Source of the DNA: Acidobacteriaceae bacterium
GTDB lineage: Bacteria; Acidobacteriota; Terriglobia; Bryobacterales; Bryobacteraceae
NCBI GenBank assembly: GCA_019240475.1
Contig: JAFAYI010000031.1
Coordinates: 124,001-188,000 of the forward strand
Direction of reading: 5' to 3'
DNA length: 64,000 nucleotides
Shown: positions 16,161 to 24,867 of the stretch, in pieces
Numbering within the stretch: the first letter of the stretch is position 1
Layout of the letters: each line of letters opens with the position of its first letter
The notes under the pieces: model-generated
What the model was told of the DNA's origin: nothing
The model's database searches: none
Seen by the model: only the letters and a program-made list of their open reading frames with translations
Program-made: the position numbers and the translations under genes

Positions 16161-16379
16161 GTGAGAAACAATAACGGGACATGCCCCAAATGTGGGGCCA
16201 CCGTGTCGGCTGTCGCCCTAGAAGGGATCACAGTTAAGAGCAAAGATACTAACTGGAAGGGCGTGAGCTACGTGTGCGTCTCTTGTAACTGCGTGTTGGG
16301 CGTTGGGATTGATCCGGTCGCGTTGAATGCTGAGATTGTGCAGGCGATCGACGATCTCCGTGCGGGTTCTCTGCGCTGA
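16161..16379 (+). CDS. Zinc-ribbon hypothetical protein
   Basis: 72 residues from a GTG at 16161. Two CxxC knuckles (CPKCG near the start and CVSC at about 37-40) form a zinc ribbon, followed by a helix ending in DDLRAG. It may bind nucleic acid or a protein partner. It follows the secreted protein gene by 54 bp on the same strand. Confidence 0.6.
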   Translation: MRNNNGTCPKCGATVSAVALEGITVKSKDTNWKGVSYVCVSCNCVLGVGIDPVALNAEIVQAIDDLRAGSLR

Positions 16380-16490
16380 TTCCAGAGGTGTTTCTCACAT
16401 CGCAATAGGGGATAGGGTTCACAATTTTGCGTTTCGTCATTTTGGCCTTTCAGTTTTGATCGGTTCACCGCATTTGCTGCTCGACATCAA

Positions 16491-19139
16491 TCAGTAACGC
16501 ATTCCCATCCGTCGCATTTTGCTCGAAAGAGCACCATACGCCCTGTTGGCGCTCCGATTGGCTGCGGAAGTGGAGTTACTATCCATGATGCCGTGATAGT
16601 TGTTGGTTTGGTTGACGTGAAAGCTGTTCGTATTCCCTCCCGACATACCTCCGTTATTGACGATGGTATTTAGGGCATTCGTGAGGGGACTGTTCACGAT
16701 GGTTTCATTGGGATGCAAAATTGCGAGTCCACCCTTTGGTGTGTAGCCGCCAGTTTCGAACGCTGCAATGGAACCGAGGGCCTCCACCGCCAGGAAGGCT
16801 CCACTAGCGGCAACGGGCGCTAGCGCTGGTCCGATTATCGGAATATCGACGGTGGCCGCATACGCCCCAGACGCGGCTTTCACGGCGTCCGCTGTTACCT
16901 GTTTGAGGGTGTCCGTCATTCTGAGCATTGCGGATTGCGCGCTGGCGCTCTTATCGGACGACACACGCGCCTCGTTCCCGGCTATGTGTGCAGCTGTCAT
17001 ATAGAGCTCCTGCTCACCAACCATCAAGCCCATCTTGACCCAGGAATTCACGAAGGTGGTTGCCAGGTTTCCCCACATATGCTGCATGTCTGCCGTGAAG
17101 CCGCGGCCTTTGACAAGCATGTCGTCTATGGCATGAGTGAAGCCGCCGGTGATCTCATTGAAGTAGTTCTGATACTGCTGGCGCTGGAGCTGAAGACTGC
17201 GGGTGGTTTCCTGATATTGCTGTTGGTCTTCTTGCGCCTGTAAGCGAGCGATCTCCTGCAAATCTTGGGCGTACCGCTTCGGATCGTTGATGCTGTCAGC
17301 TTCCGCGAGGATCTTGGCAGTACTCAGCTTCTCTTCTATGATTTTCTTATCGAAATCCCGTAGTTGCGCCAGTTCTGCGGCCTGAGCGGAAGGCGAGAAA
17401 TCACCGCCAAGCGAGTAAGAGCGTTCGGTGTGGGATTTTTGTAACTGGAAGTTGCCCACATTCGCATCAGTCCCCGCGAGAAGCCGGCCCCGATCCTCTT
17501 CATTCGCTTCCCGGAGTTGTTCCTGCTTCATGCGCAGGCTGTCCTCGAAGGCCTTCCGTTCCGCTTCCGTTCGACGTCGGTATTCCTCAACTAGTTGCTC
17601 AGTGTTGTGTTTTGCCATCTCCAGCAACTTACGATCTGCTTCGGTGGCTTTGGAATGGGACTCTTCCATAATGCGGACGATCTCTGCCGTGATCGCTTCA
17701 ACCCGCGTCGGATACTGCTGCTCGGCGGCTACTTCACTGGCGAGCAGGGTTACTTTTTGTTGGAGGAGCCGCTGGCCTACAACGCCCTGTTGTGCCGCCG
17801 CCAACTCTAACTGGGTCATCGCGGCCTTGTCATGCTGCGCGACAACTTCTTCGGCATCATGCAAACCGCGTTTTAGATCGGACCTGATGTGAGAAAGCGC
17901 CTCAATGTAAGCTGAGCGCGTTAGTTCGCCGCCTGCGCGGGCCGCCTCTACGACCTTTTGCCAGATGGCGCGTTCCGCCGATGCTGCCAGCGGCCCTTGC
18001 GCTTGGAGGATTGCAATTTGTTCCTCTGCATCCCTGCGGACCTTTTCGACATGCGCCACTACATCGTCATCGTGCTGAGCAGTCTTTTTGCCCATGTACA
18101 CGTCGGTGACTTGATCTAGGTGCTGCAATAGCCCGGAGTAAATCGTTTTCAGCGCTTCCTGCTGCCTGATCTGCCGATCCAGCATGGCGACTGCCGCACC
18201 GCCACCGTGCCCCGCGGATGCGCTTTCCGTGGCCTTGGCGAGATCGCCCAGCCGCTTCATTTCCTCTTCGGTTTTCCGAATATCGTCGCGCAATTGATCG
18301 GTCGTCGAGTGGAGGTTGTAGGGGATGATTTGGCTGAACGTGCTGCTCAGCTTGTCCCGCATCTCCTTCGTCAATTGGTTCATCTTTTCGTCGATTTCTT
18401 TACTGCTTAAGAATTTCGACAAATCGATGGGCGTGCTCTCAATGAGCATCAATTCATGCTTGGCAGCCTCGGCTGCCTGCCCGGTGCGCTTCAGATGCTC
18501 GATGGTGAGATGCTCTGCCTCTTCGAACGCGCTTACGGTCGCCCTCGCTAAGCGATCGGAGACTTCCTCCACTTCCAACTCGACGCTTTTCAATCCAAAA
18601 AACTATTGGCTAAGCCCGATTACCTTTGATGTCATCGATTCGATAACATCGACCATGGCAACGGCCCCGACGATAGGAAAAGCGGCCTGGAGCACTGGAC
18701 CGAGGCCTAGAGTGGTGGCTAAGAATCGCTCAGCGGCTCGAATCGGGATGTGTCCCTCTAATTCCCGCAGGGCTCCACTCGCGGCGGCGGCCGGAGGAAC
18801 GACATGTGCGGCTGCTTTGGCTTGCTTCTCAAACGCGGCTGTGGCCTGGTCGAGTTCCGCTTTGAGCTGATTCTGTAATTGGACAACCTTATCGAGTTCG
18901 GCCTGATACAGAGCCAGAGCTTCCGTTGCGGCTGTAGCTCCTCGCTTGGCACCCTCGCCGTAGGTCTGCTGCGCCTCGCTCATTTGCGCGAGCGCGGCTT
19001 TCACCGCAGACTGTGCGCTTGCGTATTTGGCTTTAAGATCGGCGACAAGTTGAGCGGTTATAGCTGAAGCGTCCGAGCTACCCGAGCGCAGACCGCTGGT
19101 GTCTACGCTTGTGCTGACTCTAATTGTGTCGTCGGGCAT
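16491..19139 (-). pseudogene. Tail tape measure gene with one in-frame amber codon
   Basis: Two open stretches, 19139-18603 (178 codons) and 18593-16491 (700 codons), lie in the same frame, separated only by TAG at 18603-18605 and three sense codons. The first holds coiled coil then a hydrophobic segment (FPIVGAVAMVDVIE). The second is a long coiled coil ending in a Gly-rich tail with ETGGYTPKGGLAILHPNETIV, typical of tape measure C-termini. Together about 882 codons. Tape measure proteins set siphophage tail length. The second half has only a TTG (18593) as start, with no good ribosome site. The amber may be a nonsense mutation, a readthrough point (context CAA TAG TTT), or a sequencing error. 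Other element genes end in TAG, so wholesale recoding is unlikely. Confidence 0.75.
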
Positions 19140-19148
19140 GTGGCCTCC

Positions 19149-19445
19149 TTACCGGTTCGCGACCGCTTGGAGTTCTTCGGTTTTCAGACTGCTCAGGTTT
19201 ATGGCGGTACGATAGAGCGCCTGAACCAAGAAGCCATCCATGGCATCGAGATTCTCTCGCGTGAGGGTTCCATGGGCGTTCTCGGTTGCGCGTTCGATCA
19301 CCCATGCAATCGTCTCGTAGGCGTCGGTGCCCTCCGCACGCTCTTTCTTCAGAAGCTCGCGCCACTGCCCGAAGGTGAGGGAACGCAGCGGGAACGTATA
19401 TACCGTGCCTCGCACGGAAAAAGACTGGTCGTTTTCGTTCGCCAT
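19149..19445 (-). CDS. Tail assembly chaperone-like protein
   Basis: 98 residues, directly upstream of the tape measure (9 bp gap). The N-terminus SFSVRGTVYTFPLRSLTFGQWREL has the strand-then-helix pattern of phage tail assembly chaperones, which bind the tape measure during tail building. AAGGAG lies upstream of the ATG at 19445. Small size and position fit the family. It is preceded by a small split reading frame that may also be chaperone-related. Confidence 0.6.
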   Translation of the reverse strand: MANENDQSFSVRGTVYTFPLRSLTFGQWRELLKKERAEGTDAYETIAWVIERATENAHGTLTRENLDAMDGFLVQALYRTAINLSSLKTEELQAVANR

Positions 19446-19466
19446 TTTGGTTGTTTACTCCTTCTC

Positions 19467-19690
19467 TTAGAAAGCTGCCGGCCGCTCTGTGCCGCCAGCG
19501 CCTTTTACGAATTTCAAAGCCGGTGATTCGAAGTTCCGTAGCCTGCGCTCCAGCGCGACATCGAAAGCATCCAGCATGTCGCCGCCGCGAGTGGAGCCCT
19601 GCGCACCTGTCGAGCCTTGACGAGTTGGGCGTAGCTTGCTTTGGAGAGCGCGTCCTGAAAAATGCGTGCGATTTCGAAGTTTGCGTTCAT
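19467..19690 (-). CDS. Small tail-region gene read across an apparent -1 frameshift
   Basis: The ATG at 19690 opens a frame with good composition for about 28 codons (MNANFEIARIFQDALSKASY), then it becomes Arg/Ser-rich and ends at 19514. The -1 frame is coding-like from about 19610 onward (MLDAFDVALERRLRNFE) and ends in TAA at 19467, 21 bp before the next gene. A -1 shift around 19605-19630 would give one protein of about 74 residues. Programmed -1 shifts are well known in chaperone genes just before tape measures. I found no classical slippery heptamer, so a mutation or base-call error is equally possible. Confidence 0.45.
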
Positions 19691-19722
19691 AAGTTGTGGG
19701 TTCCTTTCGAAGTTCGTCGGGC

Positions 19723-20055
19723 TTACCATGTGAGCGCTGCTTCGTGGCCCGAGGGCGTCATGGCGGCCGTCGCCTTGTGCAGTTTGGCCTTGTCGAGCAG
19801 GTCCAGAAGCGCGTTCGCCTTCACAACGGTCTCTCCGGCCTTACCTAATGCCTTGCCGGGCTGCTCGGCGATACGCTCTGCCGCGAGTTGCTTGATCGAC
19901 CCGGCCACATCGCGGATCAATTCGAGCGGCGACATGCCGCGGCGTTTGCGGACGCGCTGTAGCGTGCCTGAGAGCGCGTGGGCTGTGGCCGCTGCGGCTT
20001 CCTGTTCGAGAGCCGCGGATATGTCACCCTTGCTCAATGTGATGATTTCGTTCAT
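19723..20055 (-). CDS. Hypothetical protein in the tail block (110 aa)
   Basis: Unrecognised. It is helical and Ala-rich, with a basic central stretch (LQRVRKRRGMSPLELIRDVAG) and an ATG at 20055. It lies between the coiled-coil gene and the split chaperone-sized gene, all on the minus strand, so it belongs to the structural operon. The position before the chaperone region is where a tail tube or completion protein usually sits, but size and composition do not support a tube protein. Confidence 0.55.
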   Translation of the reverse strand: MNEIITLSKGDISAALEQEAAAATAHALSGTLQRVRKRRGMSPLELIRDVAGSIKQLAAERIAEQPGKALGKAGETVVKANALLDLLDKAKLHKATAAMTPSGHEAALTW

Positions 20056-20202
20056 TGCTTGCCTCCATGAAAGTGTTCTCTTTGCCGAAAAATACGCGGG
20101 CAGGTACCGAAAGAGAGTGGAGCACCTGCCCGGTTGAGGCGGCCCGCACCGTAGAGCCGCCCTCCTCGCACGCCGGAAGGAGTCGAAACGGCGCGTAGGA
20201 TT

Positions 20203-20910
20203 CTAACGGAAGTGGTTGTTGCCGGGAACCGTTGGGAGCGACCGCTGAAAGGCAGCGTCTTCTGCTTTTTTCTGGAGAGCCTTCTCGACGTAGATGCGCG
20301 CTCTGTGATCGGCCGGTAACAGTTCGATGTTCCAGCGGCCGATCTTTTCCAGGGCTCCGAACATCGCACCTCCCGACTCACTGAGTGCCGGCAAATCGAC
20401 CAAGAAACCGGGGATGCCGCCGGCGCGCACGACACCGAGAGGCCCGTTGTTGCTGGGCCAGCGTTGAAGGGCTGCGCGATAGTCGCTTTGCAGCTCCTCG
20501 CAAGCGGTTTCCGCTTGCAGGAGCAAATTGACCAGCGCCGCCAACTTGGCCCGTGCGGCCGCTACGGCTTGGCGTTGCTCGATCTCCAGCCGCTCGCGTT
20601 GCAGGTCTTGTTCCCGCTGCTTAAGCTCGGCTTCGCTCGGATTGCGTTCTTCGAAGCTCCGCAGCGCCAGTCTCGCCTGCGTCTGGATCTCAACCAGCCG
20701 CTTGAGCTTTTGCCGCTCCGTCGCAATTTCCTTCTCGATGCCATCGCTCGCGGCATCGGTGAGCCGTGAGGCCAGCCCGTTAATGACCTCCTGCTGGCGG
20801 CCCACATCGCTGTCCGCATCGCCCATCGCTTCAGTCAGCCGTCGACGTTCCCGGAACAGCGCGTTGAGATGCGCGGACTGAGATTCGATTTCGCTTTCTT
20901 TTGTTCTCAT
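20203..20910 (-). CDS. Coiled-coil hypothetical protein
   Basis: 235 residues from the ATG at 20908-20910. Residues 1-140 are a nearly continuous heptad-rich coiled coil (RTKESEIESQSAHLNALF through RQAVAAARAKLAALV). A smaller globular part has Gly-rich GGIPGFLVDLP and a final helix. AAAGAGAGAA upstream supports this start over the longer open frame to 21027. It may be a scaffold-like or structural protein, which often shows such coils; no homology is claimed. Confidence 0.6.
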   Translation of the reverse strand: MRTKESEIESQSAHLNALFRERRRLTEAMGDADSDVGRQQEVINGLASRLTDAASDGIEKEIATERQKLKRLVEIQTQARLALRSFEERNPSEAELKQREQDLQRERLEIEQRQAVAAARAKLAALVNLLLQAETACEELQSDYRAALQRWPSNNGPLGVVRAGGIPGFLVDLPALSESGGAMFGALEKIGRWNIELLPADHRARIYVEKALQKKAEDAAFQRSLPTVPGNNHFR

Positions 20911-20923
20911 GGTGTTCTCTCTT

Positions 20924-21091
20924 TCATGTCGCGCGCCTGGGCGCGTCTTCAAATTCATCCGTTCGTTCTGCCCGCCAGTCGATAACCAGCGCCGCTTGGC
21001 AGTTTGGACACTGCTTCGCTCGATCACACGGCACTTCCAACTCCCTCCCGCATGACCAGCACGTCAACTTAAAAACCTCGACGCTGTTCAC
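20924..21091 (-). CDS. Small zinc-finger protein, GTGA-coupled
   Basis: 55 residues. CWSCGRE and later CDRAKQCPNC give two CxxC knuckles, a rubredoxin-like zinc ribbon. I choose the GTG at 21089-21091 because it overlaps the TGA of the upstream frame (GTGA), a standard coupling arrangement; an upstream in-frame ATG at 21124 would add 11 very basic residues. It lies 13 bp before the coiled-coil gene. Probably a small regulatory or structural zinc protein. Confidence 0.6.
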   Translation of the reverse strand: MNSVEVFKLTCWSCGRELEVPCDRAKQCPNCQAALVIDWRAERTDEFEDAPRRAT

Positions 21092-21447
21092 GCCGCGGCC
21101 TCTCCGCTGCCTTCTTTTGCGCATAGCGGGCAGTGTTCCTGCGGGTGAGGCTTGCCGATCCGGTGTAGGTGCCTCACCGCAAGTTCAAACATCAACGACC
21201 CGGGGCCGCCATACCTACCTGGATCGGCAATTATTGTGCTGGACCACGTTTGCTTGCTTTCCGGCGCGGCGGTTCGCCGATGCCTCCGAGTTGCGAACGC
21301 GAATGAGCTTTGCGTGGTCTTTGGAGACCTTTTCGCGCCTTCGCGTGTACCGGAGTGTGTACTTGGCACTGCTGCCCCGTCGTAAGTGCGTGAAGCCGTG
21401 GAGTCGGTGCTGGTCCGACCTCCTTCCCCGCCGGAATGTGCTTGCAT
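21088..21447 (-). CDS. Hypothetical protein, only the C-terminus convincing
   Basis: The open frame of 119 codons ends in TGA overlapping the GTG of the zinc-finger gene. The last 35 residues (MFELAVRHLHRIGKPHPQEH, then CPLC) look like a real small Zn-binding module. The preceding 85 residues are Ser/Thr/Arg-rich and doubtful. An ATG at 21192 would give a 34-residue protein. The ATG at 21447 follows the stop of another small frame by three bases. The start remains open. Confidence 0.4.
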   Translation of the reverse strand: MQAHSGGEGGRTSTDSTASRTYDGAAVPSTHSGTREGAKRSPKTTQSSFAFATRRHRRTAAPESKQTWSSTIIADPGRYGGPGSLMFELAVRHLHRIGKPHPQEHCPLCAKEGSGEAAA

Positions 21448-21450
21448 TTC

Positions 21451-21588
21451 TCAGGGCTTTTCTGCGGCTGCCGAAACCGCGCCATTCGTCGCGGCGCTTC
21501 GCAGCCGGGCTTTCGCAACACAGTCCGAGAGCGACCGGCCACCGATCACCTGAACATCGCTCTGATCCGGTTCGGTGTACTGGAGGAT
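21451..21588 (-). CDS. Possible 45-aa peptide with non-standard start
   Basis: This frame encodes coding-like sequence (LQYTEPDQSDVQVIGGRSL, then SDCVAKARLRSAATNG) ending in TGA at 21451-21453, three bases before the next ATG. No ATG, GTG or TTG lies early in it. AAGGAAG sits about nine bases before an ATC at 21586-21588. It could start at that rare codon, be a truncated gene, or be chance. Confidence 0.25.
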   Translation of the reverse strand: MLQYTEPDQSDVQVIGGRSLSDCVAKARLRSAATNGAVSAAAEKP

Positions 21589-21889
21589 CGTGGCGTTCTT
21601 CCTTCGGCGACACGAGGGCCGTAACTACTGGAATTCAACCCGCCGCCCATGACGTTCTAGCCACAAAAGAATCTCGCGCGCTGTCATTGATTAGCCCCCT
21701 TTTCCGCTCACCCCGAATCCCGTTTTATGACCGGTGAAATCACCCGCAACTCACCCAGACTCGACTGCATTGAATGGAAAGAAGTTAGGTCTGGAATACC
21801 CAGACTCGACTCACCTTTAAAGCCGTTTCCGGGGCTGATTAACTCACCCTCGCCCGACCGCATTCGGAACTACCAAAAACCAAGCTCGC
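21589..21889. other. Non-coding stretch with ACCCAGACTCGACT repeats
   Basis: No gene recognised. ACCCAGACTCGACT occurs at 21753-21766 and 21798-21811 (45-bp period), and ACTCACC recurs near 21750, 21810 and 21842. These look like iterons or operator repeats beside the TTGTCCAC array and before the minus-strand structural operon. Confidence 0.45.
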
Positions 21890-22076
21890 GTGGACAAGTG
21901 GACAACTGAGGACAGGATTTCCCGAAAACCCCCTATACGCGCGTAGGGAGGTTTTTGTATATAAATGCGTGTCCTCGCTTGTCCACATATCCTGATTTGC
22001 TCAATAACAACAGCGAGTTAGCCGGAAAATGCTCGCTCCAAACGATTTGTCCACATTTGTCCACGGGTTGTCCTCA
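21890..22076. repeat. Candidate replication origin (TTGTCCAC octamer array)
   Basis: The octamer TTGTCCAC occurs exactly at 21979-21986, 22047-22054 and 22057-22064, and inverted (GTGGACAA) at 21890-21897 and 21898-21905. One-mismatch or partial copies lie at 21908-21914, 21971-21976 and 22069-22076. An A/T-rich run (TTTTTGTATATAAA) and a hairpin lie between the inverted and direct clusters. The array abuts the end of the helicase gene. P4-like helicases act at iteron clusters near their own gene, so this is a good origin candidate. Confidence 0.6.
21927..21956. terminator. Bidirectional intrinsic terminator within the origin region
   Basis: The stem AACC-CCCTA / TAGGG-A-GGTT (21927-21935 with 21944-21953) has one bulged A, a loop of 8 nt (TACGCGCG), five T after it on the plus strand and TTTTC on the minus strand. 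It would end the minus-strand replication operon after 22074. Confidence 0.55.
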
Positions 22077-23507
22077 TTTCGCCTTGAACTGCACTCCAAC
22101 CCACACTCGTTTCGTGTTGCGCTCCCTGCGATCCCGCTGGAGTCCTCGGCTTTCGAGATAAGCATTGAACTCGGCTGTCGAAACCGGGCGCTTATGCTCC
22201 TCTTCCCGCTGCAACCAGTCCACATACGCCTTGCGCAGAACCCGGATCTCAACCCACGCTCCGGCGTCGTTAGGCCGCAGCTCGCACATCTCCTCGACGA
22301 ACGGCGCGAGGGAGTCCGAGTCCTCGCGCCACTCCGCAGAGGCCCTGGTCACGGGTACCGGCTTCTTCAATCCATCGGCGTACCAGCGTACGGCGCCCGC
22401 GACACACCAGGCGAGAATTCCCTCAGCTTCAGCCAAGAGTTTGGTGGATAACTGCCTGTCCATTTCCTCGGGCGCAATGACGACAGTGAATGGAATGGTG
22501 TGCAACCGATTCCAGATTGCGTTCTCGGACCCGGCGATGACCGGAAGGTGGTTCGCATCGACCCACAGTTTATGCGTCTCCAAAAACGTGATGGGGTTCT
22601 CGTATTTCCGAACCGATTTAATCGTCCCCATCCCTTGCGTGATTCGCTTCAGCCGGCCTTCGCTGAGCCGCTGCCCATGCTCGGTTTCGGACGTGTTGAC
22701 GAAGCGCGCGCCGCGCAAATCCGCAAGGTCAGTCAGGGTGTTCGATGACTCGCCGCCTGGCTTTGCCATGAGGCTGTCGATCAGAATCTTGGCGCTGTAT
22801 TCGGGTACGAGCTGGCGGATCACCTCAAGCAAGGTGCTCTTGCCGTTCGAGCCGGGTCCGTGCGCGATGAACACGGCTTTCTCTGAAGTCTCGCCCGTGA
22901 GGCTGTAGCCTATTGCGAGTTGCAGGTAATTGACCATCGAGCGGGCACGCTCTAAATCGCCCTCGCTCGCATCCGGGCCACCGCCCATTACTCGATCTAA
23001 GAACCGGAGAAATGCTGGACAGGTAGCTTCCGGCTTGTAGTCGTAATGAATGAGTTTCGTAATCTTCTGCGCCTTGTCGTGCGCCGCAATCTCCCCCGTT
23101 CGAAGATCGACGGTCCCGTTCATAAAGTTCAGAAGATTCCGGTCCTGATCAAACTCTTGAACCTCCGCCGGCCGCTCACACTGAAGGCTCGCTAAGGCGC
23201 TCGTAAGTTTGGCGTGATCGAGACTACGCTTCGCAAACGCTATCAGCTCTCGATCACCGGTCGCCAGCGCTGCCTCAACGTATCGCAGCATGGTGGCCTT
23301 AGCGAGGCGCATGGCCGCGCCGTTGATGTCTCTTGCGAATCGCTTGTCATCCCAAATCTTAAAGGCGTGTTCAGAGTAGCTGTAGAACATATCGCCGCCG
23401 TGGAGGTCCAGGATTCGCTTTGCGTTGCCATGATCGTTTGCCGGGTGCTCAAGAATCGAATCACGGGCAAGCGCCTTCCTAACAGCGCCATCAATCGGGA
23501 CCGCCAC
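22074..23507 (-). CDS. P4-family phage/plasmid helicase (D5-type)
   Basis: 477 residues. It has a D5-type N-terminal region (about 60-190; FMNGTVDLRTGEI, then HYDYKPEATCPAFLRFL) and an SF3-like ATPase with Walker A GPGSNGKST at 217-225, followed by DLADLRGARFVNTSE and a KLWVDANHLP block. It unwinds DNA at the replication origin. No primase polymerase domain is present; the CHC2 protein just upstream could supply the priming function. The GTG start (23505-23507) shares a base with the upstream stop (TAGTG), so the two are coupled. The origin-like octamers lie at its 3' end. Confidence 0.85.
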   Translation of the reverse strand: MAVPIDGAVRKALARDSILEHPANDHGNAKRILDLHGGDMFYSYSEHAFKIWDDKRFARDINGAAMRLAKATMLRYVEAALATGDRELIAFAKRSLDHAKLTSALASLQCERPAEVQEFDQDRNLLNFMNGTVDLRTGEIAAHDKAQKITKLIHYDYKPEATCPAFLRFLDRVMGGGPDASEGDLERARSMVNYLQLAIGYSLTGETSEKAVFIAHGPGSNGKSTLLEVIRQLVPEYSAKILIDSLMAKPGGESSNTLTDLADLRGARFVNTSETEHGQRLSEGRLKRITQGMGTIKSVRKYENPITFLETHKLWVDANHLPVIAGSENAIWNRLHTIPFTVVIAPEEMDRQLSTKLLAEAEGILAWCVAGAVRWYADGLKKPVPVTRASAEWREDSDSLAPFVEEMCELRPNDAGAWVEIRVLRKAYVDWLQREEEHKRPVSTAEFNAYLESRGLQRDRRERNTKRVWVGVQFKAK

Positions 23508-24214
23508 TACGCGGCCGCGTCCTTTCGTGAATTACCGGCAGCGCCGACTAACACCGCCGCAAGCTGCATCTGGGCTTCGCGGGCTTCGGCGATGCATTCG
23601 CGCACGAGCTTCCGAGGTAACTTCAAAAGCAGCATCACCGCTTCTTCGCGCCCGCCATGAGACCAGACAAGCTCCCAGTAAGAACGCGGGTCTTTCGGCG
23701 GACCATTCAGCGTGAGATAGCGCCAGCTTCGGATCTGATCCGACCAATACGTGAGTACCTGTGTTGCTCGCGCGGCCTTTTCGTGCTCGGGTCCAAATAG
23801 CTCGGCTTTGGTAGCCTCTAAGGCACGTTGAATGCGCCAAGACAGACCGACGACCAACTGCTCGGAACGGACTAATGTGCTCTCGGAATGATGAGGTCTC
23901 CTTGGTCGATCCGTCGCCAAGTCGGTTCCTCCGATCCCGTAGCGCTCTGCCAGAAACCTCAAGGCTTGCGGGAAGGTAAGAGCTTCTTTCTCCTGGATGA
24001 ATTTGAAGACATCACCGCCCGCATTGCAGCCAAAGCAGTAATAAAACTGACGCCCTTGGTGGACGCCGAACGATGGAGTCTTCTCGGAATGGAACGGGCA
24101 GAGGCCGACGTAGCGTGGACCGGTGCCCTGGCGCTTCAAGTCAACGTATTCGCCGACGACAATTACGATGTCGAGCTTGACTTTGATACTTTCGCTGATC
24201 CTGTTAGAATTCAT
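23507..24214 (-). CDS. CHC2 zinc-finger primase fragment-like protein
   Basis: About 235 residues from the ATG at 24212-24214. Residues 15-95 form the DnaG-type CHC2 zinc-binding domain (Cys39, His42, Cys60, Cys63 in GLCPFHSEKTPSFG and YYCFGCNAGGDVF), which recognises template DNA for priming. No TOPRIM catalytic domain follows, only a helical C-terminus with many Arg/Lys. Such stand-alone CHC2 proteins precede P4/D5 helicases in phages and satellites. The frame extends upstream to 24271 through a hairpin, so I prefer the internal ATG. It is coupled to the helicase. Confidence 0.8.
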   Translation of the reverse strand: MNSNRISESIKVKLDIVIVVGEYVDLKRQGTGPRYVGLCPFHSEKTPSFGVHQGRQFYYCFGCNAGGDVFKFIQEKEALTFPQALRFLAERYGIGGTDLATDRPRRPHHSESTLVRSEQLVVGLSWRIQRALEATKAELFGPEHEKAARATQVLTYWSDQIRSWRYLTLNGPPKDPRSYWELVWSHGGREEAVMLLLKLPRKLVRECIAEAREAQMQLAAVLVGAAGNSRKDAAA

Positions 24215-24235
24215 ATGGGTGTTCGAGAAAATGCG

Positions 24236-24265
24236 AAGGGCCACTCTGACGAAAGAGCGGCCCTT
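24236..24265. terminator. Hairpin in the leader of the primase gene
   Basis: AAGGGCC (24236-24242) and GGCCCTT (24259-24265) enclose a second CTCT/AGAG stem, then TTTTTC on the plus strand. It lies between the small unknown gene and the CHC2 gene. On the minus strand it could act as an attenuator for the replication genes; on the plus strand it is a standard terminator. Confidence 0.5.
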
Positions 24266-24289
24266 TTTCACTTTTGAAGATTGCGGATT

Positions 24290-24664
24290 TTATTGATTGT
24301 TTGGAATAACCGGCAGGACCGGCAGGACCGGCACGCCGGAATAACCTCGCGGCACATGGCGAAAAGGCCGGCCGTGCGTCTCCTCCCGAGTGACTGTGAT
24401 GTTACACACCGCCACCGGCGGCGCAGTCTTTTTCTCCGGGGGTTCTGTTCGCCCCTTCCGCATCTTGAAATAGCGCAACACGCGCGCGTGCGGGCTACGA
24501 ACCGCCTCACACACACCCGCGGCCACCAACTTTAGGCCCTGATCTTCGGTAATTTGCTTCCTGCGCGGATCTACGAGCGAGCCGTCCGGCCATCGCACGT
24601 CATACAGGCGCACTCCGCCTACCGGTGACTCGGGTGTCCCCGAGGGCTTTGCAGGATAGTTCAT
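24290..24664 (-). CDS. Hypothetical protein of the replication operon (124 aa)
   Basis: Unrecognised. It is basic and Pro-rich, with a strand-like start (GGVRLYDVRWPDGSLVD) and a KLVAAG-C-AVRSPHARVLRYF stretch. The ATG at 24664 overlaps the stop of the excisionase-like gene (ATGA), so they are co-translated. Its location between a HTH gene and primase suggests a DNA-handling or regulatory role, unproven. Confidence 0.6.
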   Translation of the reverse strand: MNYPAKPSGTPESPVGGVRLYDVRWPDGSLVDPRRKQITEDQGLKLVAAGVCEAVRSPHARVLRYFKMRKGRTEPPEKKTAPPVAVCNITVTREETHGRPFRHVPRGYSGVPVLPVLPVIPNNQ

Positions 24665-24867
24665 GTCGCCATTCCGGCCCGTGCGATCCGGGAGATTTCG
24701 TGCCCAGGAATCAGAACTCGACGCCCGTAACGAACCGCCTGAATTTTCCCGAGCCGGATATCGCGCTTGAGGGTCGAGATGCTGATGCCGCCGAGAGTCT
24801 TGGAACTCGCCTCTAGGCTGAACAGCTTTTGATCGCTGGTGGTTTCTTCAATTACTGTGGTTGCCAT
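24661..24867 (-). CDS. Excisionase-like helix-turn-helix protein
   Basis: 68 residues. The core (LEASSKTLGGISISTLKRDI, then RLGKIQAVRYGRRVLIPGHE) is the MerR-like winged-HTH pattern of phage excisionases and of AlpA-like activators. P4-type elements use this kind of protein to set excision direction and to control integrase. It is the first gene of the minus-strand replication operon, divergent from the zinc-finger and integrase pair. Confidence 0.75.
   Translation of the reverse strand: MATTVIEETTSDQKLFSLEASSKTLGGISISTLKRDIRLGKIQAVRYGRRVLIPGHEISRIARAGMAT

Noticed and set aside
16491..19139. Whole-element TAG reassignment as explanation for the tape measure amber
   Set aside because: Other element genes end normally in TAG (for example at 10740-10742, 12488-12490, 23507-23509).
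21215..21613. Two overlapping minus-strand ORFs (21215-21613 and 21231-21542)
   Set aside because: Both are Arg/Ser-rich and compete with other frames over the same bases; no ribosome site or motif.
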